From JAAFHS01 sp031396505 (GTDB lineage: Bacteria > Pseudomonadota > Alphaproteobacteria > Rhodobacterales > Rhodobacteraceae), in the NCBI GenBank assembly GCA_031396505.1, contig JANNKX010000089.1, positions 1-8,897 of the forward strand: a stretch of DNA of 8,897 nt, read 5' to 3'. Shown here one piece after another: positions 1-5,705 of this stretch. Each line of letters opens with the position of its first letter. Positions within the stretch are counted from its first letter, which is position 1. The notes beneath the pieces are model-generated. The model searched no databases. It saw only the letters and a program-made list of their open reading frames with translations, and was not told the origin of the DNA. A program made the translations under genes and the position numbers.

Positions 1-771
1 GCCCGGCGTGTGATCGGCCACGCGTTCATCCGCCAGCACATAGCCGTGGTCATACACCCCCGCCGCCTTGCAGCGCAGCCGCATCGTCACATTGTCCATC
101 GCGGCAAGTTCGTCGACCATCGCGCCGACATTCATGCCATCATCCACCGGCGCGCGCCCGCCCCAAACCGGGTTTTGTTCCACCAGCCACACACGCTTGC
201 CCGCGCGGCCTGCGTCCAGTGCCGCCTGCAACCCCGCGACACCGCCACCCACAATCAGCACATCGCAATGCGCATAGGCCTGTTCATAGCGGTCCGCATC
301 GCGGTCTTTTGGCGCGCGCCCCAGACCTGCCGATTGCCGGATGATGGGTTCGAACACGTGTTTCCAGAAGGCGCGCGGATGGATGAAGGTCTTGTAGTAA
401 AATCCCCCCGGCAGGAACCGCGCGGCATAGTTGTTCACCACGCCCACGTCATATTCAAGGCTCGGCCAGTGGTTCTGGCTGGCGGCTTCCAGCCCGTCGA
501 ACAACTCGGTCACCGTCGCACGCTGGTTCGGTTCCAGCCGCGCGCCGGTGCCAAGGTTGACCAGCGCGTTCGGCTCTTCCGGCCCCGATGCCACAATCCC
601 GCGCGGGCGGTGGTATTTGAACGACCGCCCCACCAGCATCTGGTCATTGGCCAGCAAGGCCGAGGCCAGCGTATCGCCCTGATACCCGCGCATCCGGCGC
701 CCATTGAAGGTGAAGTCGAGGGCCATGGTGCGGTCAATCAACCGCCCGCCTGTGGCAAGACGCGTGCTCAT
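1..771 (-). CDS. soxA: Sarcosine oxidase alpha subunit, N-terminal part (gene runs off the left edge)
   Basis: Large subunit of cytoplasmic heterotetrameric sarcosine oxidase (sarcosine + O2 + tetrahydrofolate to glycine + H2O2 + methylene-tetrahydrofolate). Only the first 257 codons are present; the family is usually close to 1000 residues. Residues about 15-95 match the 2Fe-2S-ferredoxin-like N-terminal fold typical of SoxA, including the conserved stretch FKYHRPRGI (51-59) and GPEEPNALV (63-71). A dinucleotide-binding Rossmann motif VGGGVAG is at 174-180, followed by the acidic end of the second strand (VEQN, 197-200). The ATG overlaps the soxD stop as ATGA, so translation is probably coupled to soxD. 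The missing part should carry the rest of the NAD-binding region and the C-terminal aminomethyltransferase-like (folate) domain. The family call is very secure; nothing can be said about the intactness of the 3' part. Confidence 0.96.
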   Translation of the reverse strand, partial: MSTRLATGGRLIDRTMALDFTFNGRRMRGYQGDTLASALLANDQMLVGRSFKYHRPRGIVASGPEEPNALVNLGTGARLEPNQRATVTELFDGLEAASQNHWPSLEYDVGVVNNYAARFLPGGFYYKTFIHPRAFWKHVFEPIIRQSAGLGRAPKDRDADRYEQAYAHCDVLIVGGGVAGLQAALDAGRAGKRVWLVEQNPVWGGRAPVDDGMNVGAMVDELAAMDNVTMRLRCKAAGVYDHGYVLADERVADHTPG

Positions 772-1088
772 ATGTATTCCCACCCCGGACGCCGGACCTT
801 GATCTTTGTAATGATGTCATCCGGCGGCGCGCCGACCTGGGCCGGATAGGTGCCAAACACCTCCAGCGTCGCCGTGCAGCGGGCCGCAAGGAACCACTTC
901 CCGCAGCCATAAGCATGCCGCCAGCGTTCGAAATGCACGCCCTTTGGGTTCTTGCGCGCAAACATGTAGGATTCAAATTCGGCGTCGGTTGATCCGGGAC
1001 CATGCCGTTTCAGATGCGCCTCATAGCCGGGCGCAAGCTCGGTCTCGTCGGCCATCACACCGCAATAGGGGCATTCAAGGGTTAGCAT
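768..1088 (-). CDS. soxD: Sarcosine oxidase delta subunit
   Basis: Small zinc-binding subunit of heterotetrameric sarcosine oxidase, 106 residues, normal family length. The zinc ligands known for the family are all visible: Cys6 and Cys9 in CPYCG near the N terminus, then His58 and Cys62 in RHAYGCGKWF. The conserved stretch FARKNPKG (43-50) is also present. The start is chosen because AGGGGA lies 5 bases upstream of the ATG, and the two leading bases of that Shine-Dalgarno belong to the TAG stop of the preceding ORF. The stop overlaps the soxA start by 4 bases (ATGA). In the usual soxBDAG order soxD directly follows soxB; here the unknown 117-codon ORF separates them. Call is secure. Confidence 0.96.
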   Translation of the reverse strand: MLTLECPYCGVMADETELAPGYEAHLKRHGPGSTDAEFESYMFARKNPKGVHFERWRHAYGCGKWFLAARCTATLEVFGTYPAQVGAPPDDIITKIKVRRPGWEYI

Positions 1089-1100
1089 AATATTCCCCTA
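1089..1100 (-). promoter_or_regulatory. soxD ribosome binding site built into the upstream stop codon
   Basis: Reading the minus strand, the TAG stop of the unknown ORF runs into GGGGA, giving AGGGGA, then a 5-base spacer ATATT and the soxD ATG. Ribosomes terminating on the unknown ORF would sit on the soxD initiation site, so re-initiation or coupling is likely. It is a good Shine-Dalgarno by both sequence and spacing. Confidence 0.75.
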
Positions 1101-1451
1101 CCAAAAGTACTGGGACAGTTTTTGAGTTACGCCCGCGAAACTCTCCGTTCCATCGAAGTCCACCAAGCAGTTGCCCTTGACCGACTGATCGCGCAGTTCG
1201 ACGTGAGACGTAATATAATTGTAACTGAAGACGTAGCGTCGTCCTCTGTGAACTATCCACGTCGTGCGTGCGAGATTACCATTTCGTTCATACAAGTGGA
1301 TCGTATCCAGATTGAAATTTATCTTAGAAATAACAAAGTTGTACAATATTCTCAGCATGGGATTAAGGTGCTTGGCATGGTGGCTAGCTTCGTCTTCGAT
1401 ACGCAAAAATTCAGCATCTGTTCTTGTCTGGTTCAGTAGTTTTTGCGCCAT
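1098..1451 (-). CDS. Unknown 117-residue protein encoded inside the sarcosine oxidase operon
   Basis: I do not recognise this protein. Its ATG overlaps the soxB stop by one base (TAATG), with a weak GGTGG ribosome site 7 bases upstream inside soxB. Its TAG stop forms part of the soxD ribosome site. Visible layout: residues 1-42 are polar and probably helical, and from about 46 onward the sequence alternates in a strand-like way, with basic RRY at 70-72. There is no signal peptide, convincing membrane segment, metal-binding cysteine cluster or known motif; the single cysteine is near residue 93. Base composition is about 45% GC by hand count, against well over 60% around it. Codon use is foreign to the neighbours: AGA three times, ATA three times, CTA once, and several CGA and GGA. 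These features suggest a recently acquired gene. The opposite strand also carries a 105-codon frame (1122-1439), but it lacks such junctions. That it is translated is inferred from the junctions; function is unknown. Confidence 0.7.
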   Translation of the reverse strand: MAQKLLNQTRTDAEFLRIEDEASHHAKHLNPMLRILYNFVISKINFNLDTIHLYERNGNLARTTWIVHRGRRYVFSYNYITSHVELRDQSVKGNCLVDFDGTESFAGVTQKLSQYFW

Positions 1452-2698
1452 TAGTGAGCCACCCCCGCCGCCACTGACTCGTCAATAAACTGCCCCTCCC
1501 GGAACCGCTCCAGCCTAAACGCCTCGGCCAGCGGCCCCGGCTCGCCCTTGGCCATCAACTCTGCCATCGCCCAGCCGGACCCCGGAATGGCCTTGAACCC
1601 CCCCGTGCCCCAGCCGCAATTGATGAAACAGTTCCCCAAGGGCGTCTTTGAAATAATCGGGCTGCGGTCCCCCGTCATGTCAACAATCCCGCCCCATTGC
1701 CGCAACATCTTCAGCCGCGAAATCATCGGGAACGTCTCAATCAGCGCCCTAAGCGTTTCCTCGATATGATGAAACGACCCGCGCTGCGTAAAATTGTTGA
1801 ACCCGTCGGTGCCACCGCCAATCACCATCTCGCCCTTGTCGGACTGGCTCATATAGCCATGCACGGTGTTGGCCATCACCACCACATCCATGCAGGGCTT
1901 GATCGGCTCTGATACCAACGCCTGCAGCGCCACAGCCTCCACCGGCAACCGGAACCCCGCCATATCGGCGACCTGCCCCGAATGCCCCGCCACCACGATG
2001 CCCATCTTGCGGCAAGCGATAAAGCCCTTTGTCGTCTCCACCCCCGTCACTGCGCCCGCATCTGACCGCACGCCTGTGACTTCGCATTGCTGGATAATAT
2101 CCATCCCCATCGCCGAACAGGCCCGCGCATAACCCCATGCCACCGCATCATGCCGCCCCGTCCCACCCCGCGCCTGCCACAGCGCCCCCAGCACCGGATA
2201 GCGCGGCCCGTCGATGTTCAGGATCGGGCACAGCTCTTTCACCCGCTGGGGCGTGATGAATTCCGTGGTCACGCCCTGCAACGCATTCGCATGTGCCGTG
2301 CGCAGATAGCCCCGCACCTCGTGATGCGTCTGCGCCAGCATCATCACGCCGCGCGGGGAAAACATCATGTTATAGTTGAAATCCTGCGAAAGCGTCTCAT
2401 ACAGGCTGCGCGATTTTTCATAGATCGCCGCCGATGGGTCTTGCAGATAGTTCGACCGGATGATCGTCGTGTTCCGCCCGGTATTGCCCCCCCCCAACCA
2501 GCCCTTTTCGATCACCGCCACATTGGTGATGCCAAAGTTGCGGCCCAGATAATAGGCCGTCGCCAGCCCATGCCCGCCCGCACCCACGATCACCACGTCA
2601 TAGGCCGGTTTCGGCTGTGCCTTGGCCCATGCCCGGTCCCAACCGGTATGATGACGAAAAGCCTCGCGCGCGATCGCAAAGACGGAATAGCGTTTCAT
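1451..2698 (-). CDS. soxB: Sarcosine oxidase beta subunit
   Basis: Catalytic flavoprotein subunit of heterotetrameric sarcosine oxidase, 415 residues, normal length. In the family it binds FAD non-covalently and FMN covalently and carries the sarcosine oxidation site. Seen here: the FAD motif VIVGAGGHG (36-44) with the closing VIEKGW (62-67), the family block GGGNTGRNTT (69-78), and His183 in GGTGRHDAVAW. His183 is likely the covalent FMN attachment residue, by comparison with the known His about ten residues earlier in shorter homologues (inference). GWGTGGFKAIPGSG lies near the C terminus. The start MKRYSVF is preferred over longer frames because it gives the family N terminus, has AGGGAT 8 bases upstream, and avoids overlap with the divergent ccmI. 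It is the first gene of the operon; 166 bp separate its start from ccmI. Its TAA overlaps the ATG of the next ORF by one base. Confidence 0.97.
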   Translation of the reverse strand: MKRYSVFAIAREAFRHHTGWDRAWAKAQPKPAYDVVIVGAGGHGLATAYYLGRNFGITNVAVIEKGWLGGGNTGRNTTIIRSNYLQDPSAAIYEKSRSLYETLSQDFNYNMMFSPRGVMMLAQTHHEVRGYLRTAHANALQGVTTEFITPQRVKELCPILNIDGPRYPVLGALWQARGGTGRHDAVAWGYARACSAMGMDIIQQCEVTGVRSDAGAVTGVETTKGFIACRKMGIVVAGHSGQVADMAGFRLPVEAVALQALVSEPIKPCMDVVVMANTVHGYMSQSDKGEMVIGGGTDGFNNFTQRGSFHHIEETLRALIETFPMISRLKMLRQWGGIVDMTGDRSPIISKTPLGNCFINCGWGTGGFKAIPGSGWAMAELMAKGEPGPLAEAFRLERFREGQFIDESVAAGVAH

Positions 2699-2765
2699 GA
2701 TGGATCCCTGCGCGCTGCTCTGGCCATGGGTATAGCCGCCATTCCCCCGCGCGCAATGGGACAAA

Positions 2766-2779
2766 AGTGACTTGTCATT
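2766..2779. promoter_or_regulatory. Imperfect dyad in the soxB-ccmI divergent spacer (possible operator)
   Basis: AGTGAC-TT-GTCATT is an inverted repeat with 6-base arms and one mismatch, placed between the divergent starts of soxB (2698) and ccmI (2865). Such dyads can be operators, for example for a regulator of sarcosine use, but the arms are short and no family-specific site is recognised. I found no convincing sigma-70 promoter for either direction in this 166-bp spacer. Weak call. Confidence 0.2.
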
Positions 2780-2864
2780 GCACAGAAGCGACCCCGCGCA
2801 ACACACACCCTTTTGCACACCGCAGGAAAGGACTACATCGCTCGCAATGATGGCGGGGACGCGT

Positions 2865-3998
2865 ATGGAAGGCTGGCAATTCTGGACAGGAGCAGCGGCG
2901 TTGCTGTTGGCAACGGGCGGCGTTCTGCTGCAATCCTTGCGTCGCAGCCCGCCGGATGCGCCTGCCACCGCCTATGATCTGCAGATTTACCGTGACCAGT
3001 TGGCCGAAATTGACCGCGATCTGGCCCGTGGCACGCTGCCCCCCGATGAGGCGGCGCGGATGCGGACCGAAGTATCGCGCCGTATGCTGGACGCAGGTCG
3101 CCGCATGGCACCCATCGATGCGGCCCCCTTGGCCCGCACGGGGCTGTTGACGCTGTTGGTCGGCGCGGTCCTTGCGGGTTCCGTGGCAGGCTATGTCTGG
3201 CTGGGTGCCCCCGGTTATCCGGACCTGCCACTCGCCAGCCGGATTGCCGATGCCGAGGCACGCCGCGCAGACCGCCCCGATCAGGTCACAGCCGAGGCGC
3301 AGGTTTCACTGCCCGCGCTGCCAGCCCCCGATACCGAATATGCGGGTCTGATCAACCGCCTGCGCGACGCGGTGATAGAAAATCCAGACGATCTGACCGG
3401 CCTTGCCCTGTTGGCCACAAACGAAGCCACCTTGGGCAACTTCGCCGCGGCACGACAGGCACAACAAGCCCTGATCGCGGCCAAAGGCGACGCGGCCACG
3501 GCACAGGATTATGCCAATCTTGCCGAGTTCTTTATTGCCGCCACGGGCGGCTATGTCGCACCAGAGGCCGAAGATGTTCTTGAACAGGCCCTGCTGCGTG
3601 ACCCCGACAATGGGACGGCGCGTTACTATGCGGGCCTGATGATGGGCCAGGCCGGGCGCTATGACCTTGGGTTTCGCTTCTGGCGCCCGCTGGTCGATGG
3701 CCCGCCCGATGCCGCATGGATGCCCGCCCTGCGAGCACAGATCGAAGACATGGCTTACCGGGCGGGCGTGGAATTCACCCTGCCCCCGCCCAATGGCATG
3801 ACGCCCGCCGACATGGTGGCGCAACTGTCCGACCGCCTTGCCACCTCCGGGGGGCCGCCCGAAGATTGGGCGCGTCTGATCACATCGCTGCGCGTGTTGG
3901 GCAACCCTGAACAATCCGCAGCCATCCTGACCGAGGCCCGCCGCGTTTTTGCAGGCAACGCCGACGCATTGGCGGTGATCGAGGCCGCCGCACCATGA
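2865..3998 (+). CDS. ccmI: Cytochrome c biogenesis protein CcmI
   Basis: Inner-membrane component of System I cytochrome c maturation; it chaperones apocytochrome c to the CcmF/CcmH haem ligation complex at the periplasmic face. 377 residues from the chosen start. Layout: TM helix 1 at about 6-23; a cytoplasmic loop with a heptad-like stretch (YDLQIYRDQLAEIDRDL, 37-53) and the family phrase LARGTLPPDE (53-62); TM helix 2 at about 92-113; then a periplasmic alanine-rich helical region with TPR-like repeats (about 160-275) and a C-terminal helical part. ATGs at 2847 and 2850 and a TTG at 2772 are in frame. The ATG at 2865 is preferred because GGGGA sits 5 bases upstream and it puts the membrane helix right at the N terminus, as in homologues. 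The stop overlaps the ruvX start (ATGA). CcmI lying apart from the other ccm genes is common in Rhodobacterales. Confidence 0.93.
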   Translation: MEGWQFWTGAAALLLATGGVLLQSLRRSPPDAPATAYDLQIYRDQLAEIDRDLARGTLPPDEAARMRTEVSRRMLDAGRRMAPIDAAPLARTGLLTLLVGAVLAGSVAGYVWLGAPGYPDLPLASRIADAEARRADRPDQVTAEAQVSLPALPAPDTEYAGLINRLRDAVIENPDDLTGLALLATNEATLGNFAAARQAQQALIAAKGDAATAQDYANLAEFFIAATGGYVAPEAEDVLEQALLRDPDNGTARYYAGLMMGQAGRYDLGFRFWRPLVDGPPDAAWMPALRAQIEDMAYRAGVEFTLPPPNGMTPADMVAQLSDRLATSGGPPEDWARLITSLRVLGNPEQSAAILTEARRVFAGNADALAVIEAAAP

Positions 3999-4468
3999 TC
4001 ATTGCCGATATCGTGGACTTCGCCGCTATCCTGCCGCCGAACCGCGCCATCGCCGGGCTTGACCTTGGCACCAAAACCATTGGTGTGGCCATCTCGGACC
4101 TGCGCCGCGCGGTGGCCACCCCGGTTGAAACGCTGCAACGGGTGAAATTCACCGCCGACGCCACGGCTTTGCTGGCCCTTTTGGCCACACGCGGCGCGCA
4201 TGGCATCGTGCTTGGCCTGCCACTGAACATGGATGGCTCGGAAGGGCCGCGCGTACAAAGCACACGGGCTTTTGCCCGCAATCTGGAACAACTGACGCCC
4301 CTGCCGATCACCTTCTGGGATGAACGCCTGTCCACTGTTGCGGCAGAAAGGGCACTGCTGGAGGCGGATGCATCCCGAAAGCGTCGCAAAGAGGTGATTG
4401 ATGCCGTGGCTGCAGGCTATATCTTGCAAGGTGCGCTTGACCGCTTGACCTATCTGGCGAGAGTTTGA
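3995..4468 (+). CDS. ruvX: Pre-16S rRNA nuclease / RuvX-type RNase H-fold protein
   Basis: YqgF/RuvX family, cytoplasmic, implicated in 5' end maturation of 16S rRNA and historically named as a putative Holliday junction resolvase. 157 residues, family-typical. The RNase H-fold acidic residues are in place: Asp23 in GLDLGTKTIG, Glu110 in WDERLST, Asp136 in VIDAVAA. The conserved GLPLNMDGSEGPR block is at 74-86. The roughly 18 residues before AGLDLG form a short N-terminal extension that I take as normal for alphaproteobacterial members. It starts in the ccmI stop codon (ATGA) and its own TGA overlaps the next ATG (TGATG), so all three genes of this operon are tightly coupled. The function is housekeeping, unrelated to cytochrome maturation. 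Confidence 0.95.
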   Translation: MIIADIVDFAAILPPNRAIAGLDLGTKTIGVAISDLRRAVATPVETLQRVKFTADATALLALLATRGAHGIVLGLPLNMDGSEGPRVQSTRAFARNLEQLTPLPITFWDERLSTVAAERALLEADASRKRRKEVIDAVAAGYILQGALDRLTYLARV

Positions 4469-4701
4469 TGAAAGACGACGAAATCTGGGCCCGCGACGAA
4501 GTGCAATCACCCTGCGTCAAACTGTGCGTCGTGCATCCGCAAGCGCGCATCTGCATCGGTTGCCTGCGGTCGATCGACGAAATCAGCGCATGGTCGCGCA
4601 TGACACATGAGGCGCGCAGCCTGCTGATGGCCGAATTGCCTGCCCGCGCGACCACCCTGACCCAACGTCGCGGCGGCCGCACGTCGCGTGTCGCAGGCTG
4701 A
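4468..4701 (+). CDS. DUF1289 small cysteine-motif protein
   Basis: A 77-residue protein of the DUF1289 (YdhL-like) family, described in databases as a predicted iron-sulfur protein without proven function. The diagnostic pattern is present: SPCVKLC (14-20) followed by CIGCLRS (30-36) and then EISAW (38-42). That gives four cysteines in a C-x4-C ... C-x2-C arrangement suited to a metal or cluster. The C terminus is basic (RRGGR). The ATG overlaps the ruvX stop by one base (TGATG), and a TTG start one codon earlier is possible but less likely. It is the last gene of the ccmI-ruvX operon. The family call is secure, but the metal and the role are unknown. Confidence 0.88.
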   Translation: MKDDEIWARDEVQSPCVKLCVVHPQARICIGCLRSIDEISAWSRMTHEARSLLMAELPARATTLTQRRGGRTSRVAG

Positions 4702-4718
4702 AGCATCATCTTTTTGAT

Positions 4719-4747
4719 CTGGCCCGGATCGCATCCAGACCAGTTTT
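4719..4747 (+). terminator. Candidate weak intrinsic terminator after the DUF1289 gene
   Basis: 17 bases after the DUF1289 stop, CTGG (4719-4722) can pair with CCAG (4740-4743), and GGAT (4726-4729) with ATCC (4733-4736) over a CGC loop. The two stems are separated by a 3x3 internal loop, and TTTT follows. The interrupted stem and short U run make it modest. It would end the ccmI-ruvX-DUF1289 transcript. Confidence 0.35.
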
Positions 4748-4795
4748 GGCGGCAAAATCGATTCGCAAGAATTGGTTAACGCTGCAATATTGCCA

Positions 4796-4826
4796 TTTTG
4801 CGTCTACATGGAATGTAGATGCAAAG
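4796..4826. repeat. Inverted repeat with 14-bp arms and 3-base loop between convergent genes
   Basis: Arms 4796-4809 and 4813-4826 with loop GGA pair over 14 positions; the core is GCGTCTACAT against ATGTAGATGC. In a plus-strand transcript all 14 pairs form, two of them G-U wobbles (4796/4826 and 4802/4820). In a minus-strand transcript those two would be A-C mismatches. The T run lies before the stem and the A run after it, opposite to an intrinsic terminator. It is centred about 110 bases past the DUF1289 stop and 95 bases from the HNH gene end, in AT-richer DNA. It may be a 3' UTR stem-loop or a protein-binding palindrome. The structure is certain; the role is not known. Confidence 0.65.
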
Positions 4827-4904
4827 AAGACGGGTTAAAGATGGCGAATATGGCGTCAGAAATACGAATTAACACTGCGTTCGCATGTGGTTAGCCGACA
4901 AAGC

Positions 4905-5489
4905 TCACGCCTCCAGCTCGGCATCCCAATACAGATAATCCATCCAGCTGTCATGCAGGTGGTTCGGCGGAAACCGCCGCCCGTGCGCCTGCATTTGTTC
5001 CGCCGTCGGGGCATAGGGCCGTCGGTTCAGGTTCATGCCTGCCTGCTTTAACGACCGCGATCCTTTGCGCAGGTTGCAAGGCGAACAGGCCGCCACCACG
5101 TTGTCCCATGACGTCATCCCCCCCTTTGACCGGGGGATCACATGGTCAAACGTCAAATCACCACGCGCCGCACAGTACTGGCAACAAAACTCGTCGCGCA
5201 GAAACAGATTGAACCGCGTGAAAGCCACCTTTTTCTGCGGTTTGACGTAGTCTTTCAAAACCACAACGGACGGGATACGAATTTCCGCGCGTTGGCTGCG
5301 CACCGTCTGTTCGTATTCGGCCACGATTTGCACACGGTCCAGAAAGGCCGCCTTTACCGCCTCTTGCCAAGGCCACAGCGACAAAGGGTAGTATGACAAC
5401 GGCCGATAGTCCGCATTCAACACCAGCGCCGGAAAATGTTTCAGCGCCGCGGGATCGCGTACAAAATGGGTCCTGAAGTCACCGTCCAT
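4905..5489 (-). CDS. HNH endonuclease family protein
   Basis: A 194-residue HNH protein of a type widely conserved in alphaproteobacteria, with unknown cellular role. The N-terminal half (about 20-98) is the lineage-specific domain (LNADYRPLSYYPLSLWPW at 24-41). The C-terminal half holds the HNH fold: Cys103-x2-Cys106, then Asp115-His116 in FDHVIPRSKGG, Trp128-Asp129-Asn130, and Cys135-x2-Cys138-Asn139. The two CxxC pairs probably bind structural zinc, and His116 and Asn130 fit the catalytic/metal centre, so nuclease activity looks intact. The start MDGDF is preferred over an upstream in-frame ATG at 5537 because it has GGAAGG 9 bases upstream and gives the usual N terminus. It stands alone, between the intrinsic terminator at 5656-5688 and the convergent ccmI operon. 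No partner methylase is in the window, so a restriction role is not supported. Confidence 0.9.
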   Translation of the reverse strand: MDGDFRTHFVRDPAALKHFPALVLNADYRPLSYYPLSLWPWQEAVKAAFLDRVQIVAEYEQTVRSQRAEIRIPSVVVLKDYVKPQKKVAFTRFNLFLRDEFCCQYCAARGDLTFDHVIPRSKGGMTSWDNVVAACSPCNLRKGSRSLKQAGMNLNRRPYAPTAEQMQAHGRRFPPNHLHDSWMDYLYWDAELEA

Positions 5490-5557
5490 CAAACAAGGCC
5501 TTCCGTTCCAACATTCGGGCGCGGGGCACCAAGGCACTGCGCCCTTGTTCGTTGATG

Positions 5558-5585
5558 ACTATATCTGGCGTTTTGCGACTGGCAA
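5558..5585 (-). promoter_or_regulatory. Candidate sigma-70 promoter of the HNH gene
   Basis: On the minus strand, TTGCCA (5585-5580) is followed after 16 bases by TATAGT (5563-5558), a fair match to -35/-10 consensus. It lies about 70 bases upstream of the chosen HNH start, downstream of the cox terminator. This suits a gene that must be transcribed on its own. It is a pattern match only. Confidence 0.35.
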
Positions 5586-5610
5586 GCCCCCAGCCTCTTG
5601 AGTCTTGCCC

Positions 5611-5619
5611 TGTGGATAA
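5611..5619 (-). promoter_or_regulatory. Single perfect DnaA-box 9-mer upstream of the HNH gene
   Basis: TTATCCACA, the consensus DnaA box, occurs once on the minus strand about 25 bases upstream of the candidate -35 box. I see no second box in this intergenic stretch, so this is not an origin. It could be a DnaA-responsive promoter element or chance. Confidence 0.2.
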
Positions 5620-5655
5620 TCCGTTGATGTATCGGTTCCATGACGCCACGCCATG

Positions 5656-5688
5656 AAAAAGCCCCCGCAGGTAAATCCTGCGGGGGGC
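5656..5688 (-). terminator. Strong intrinsic terminator of the cox operon
   Basis: Reading the minus strand, a 10-bp GC-rich stem, CCCCCGCAGG (5662-5671) against CCTGCGGGGG (5677-5686), closes on a 5-base ATTTA loop and is followed by TTTTT (5660-5656). It begins about 18 bases past the coxM stop. Stem, loop and U run are textbook, so coxM is the last gene of its operon and the HNH gene needs its own promoter. Confidence 0.9.
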
Positions 5689-5705
5689 CAGAACCTGCAC
5701 AGACA

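Noticed and set aside
10..849. 279-codon open frame on the plus strand
   Set aside because: It lies antisense to soxA and soxD, which match their families residue by residue; high-GC DNA commonly leaves the antisense frame open.
1122..1439. 105-codon plus-strand frame antisense to the unknown ORF
   Set aside because: It has no operonic junctions and would oppose the sox operon. The minus-strand frame explains the same DNA better, although neither protein is recognised.
1117..1445. 8-bp direct repeat AGTTTTTG at 1117-1124 and 1438-1445, near both ends of the unknown ORF, as a possible target-site duplication
   Set aside because: Short and T-rich, lies inside the ORF rather than at its boundaries, and is not accompanied by terminal inverted repeats or a transposase.
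2699..2968. N-terminal extension of soxB to an upstream ATG at 2968
   Set aside because: It would overlap ccmI on the other strand and add about 90 residues foreign to the family; MKRYSVF at 2698 has a ribosome site and matches the SoxB N terminus.
2865..4701. ccmI separated from other ccm genes and joined to ruvX and DUF1289 as an unusual arrangement
   Set aside because: A detached ccmI is ordinary in Rhodobacterales, so this is context rather than novelty.
4905..5489. HNH gene as part of a restriction or defence island
   Set aside because: There is no methyltransferase, specificity subunit, integrase or phage gene nearby, and this HNH type is broadly conserved in alphaproteobacteria.
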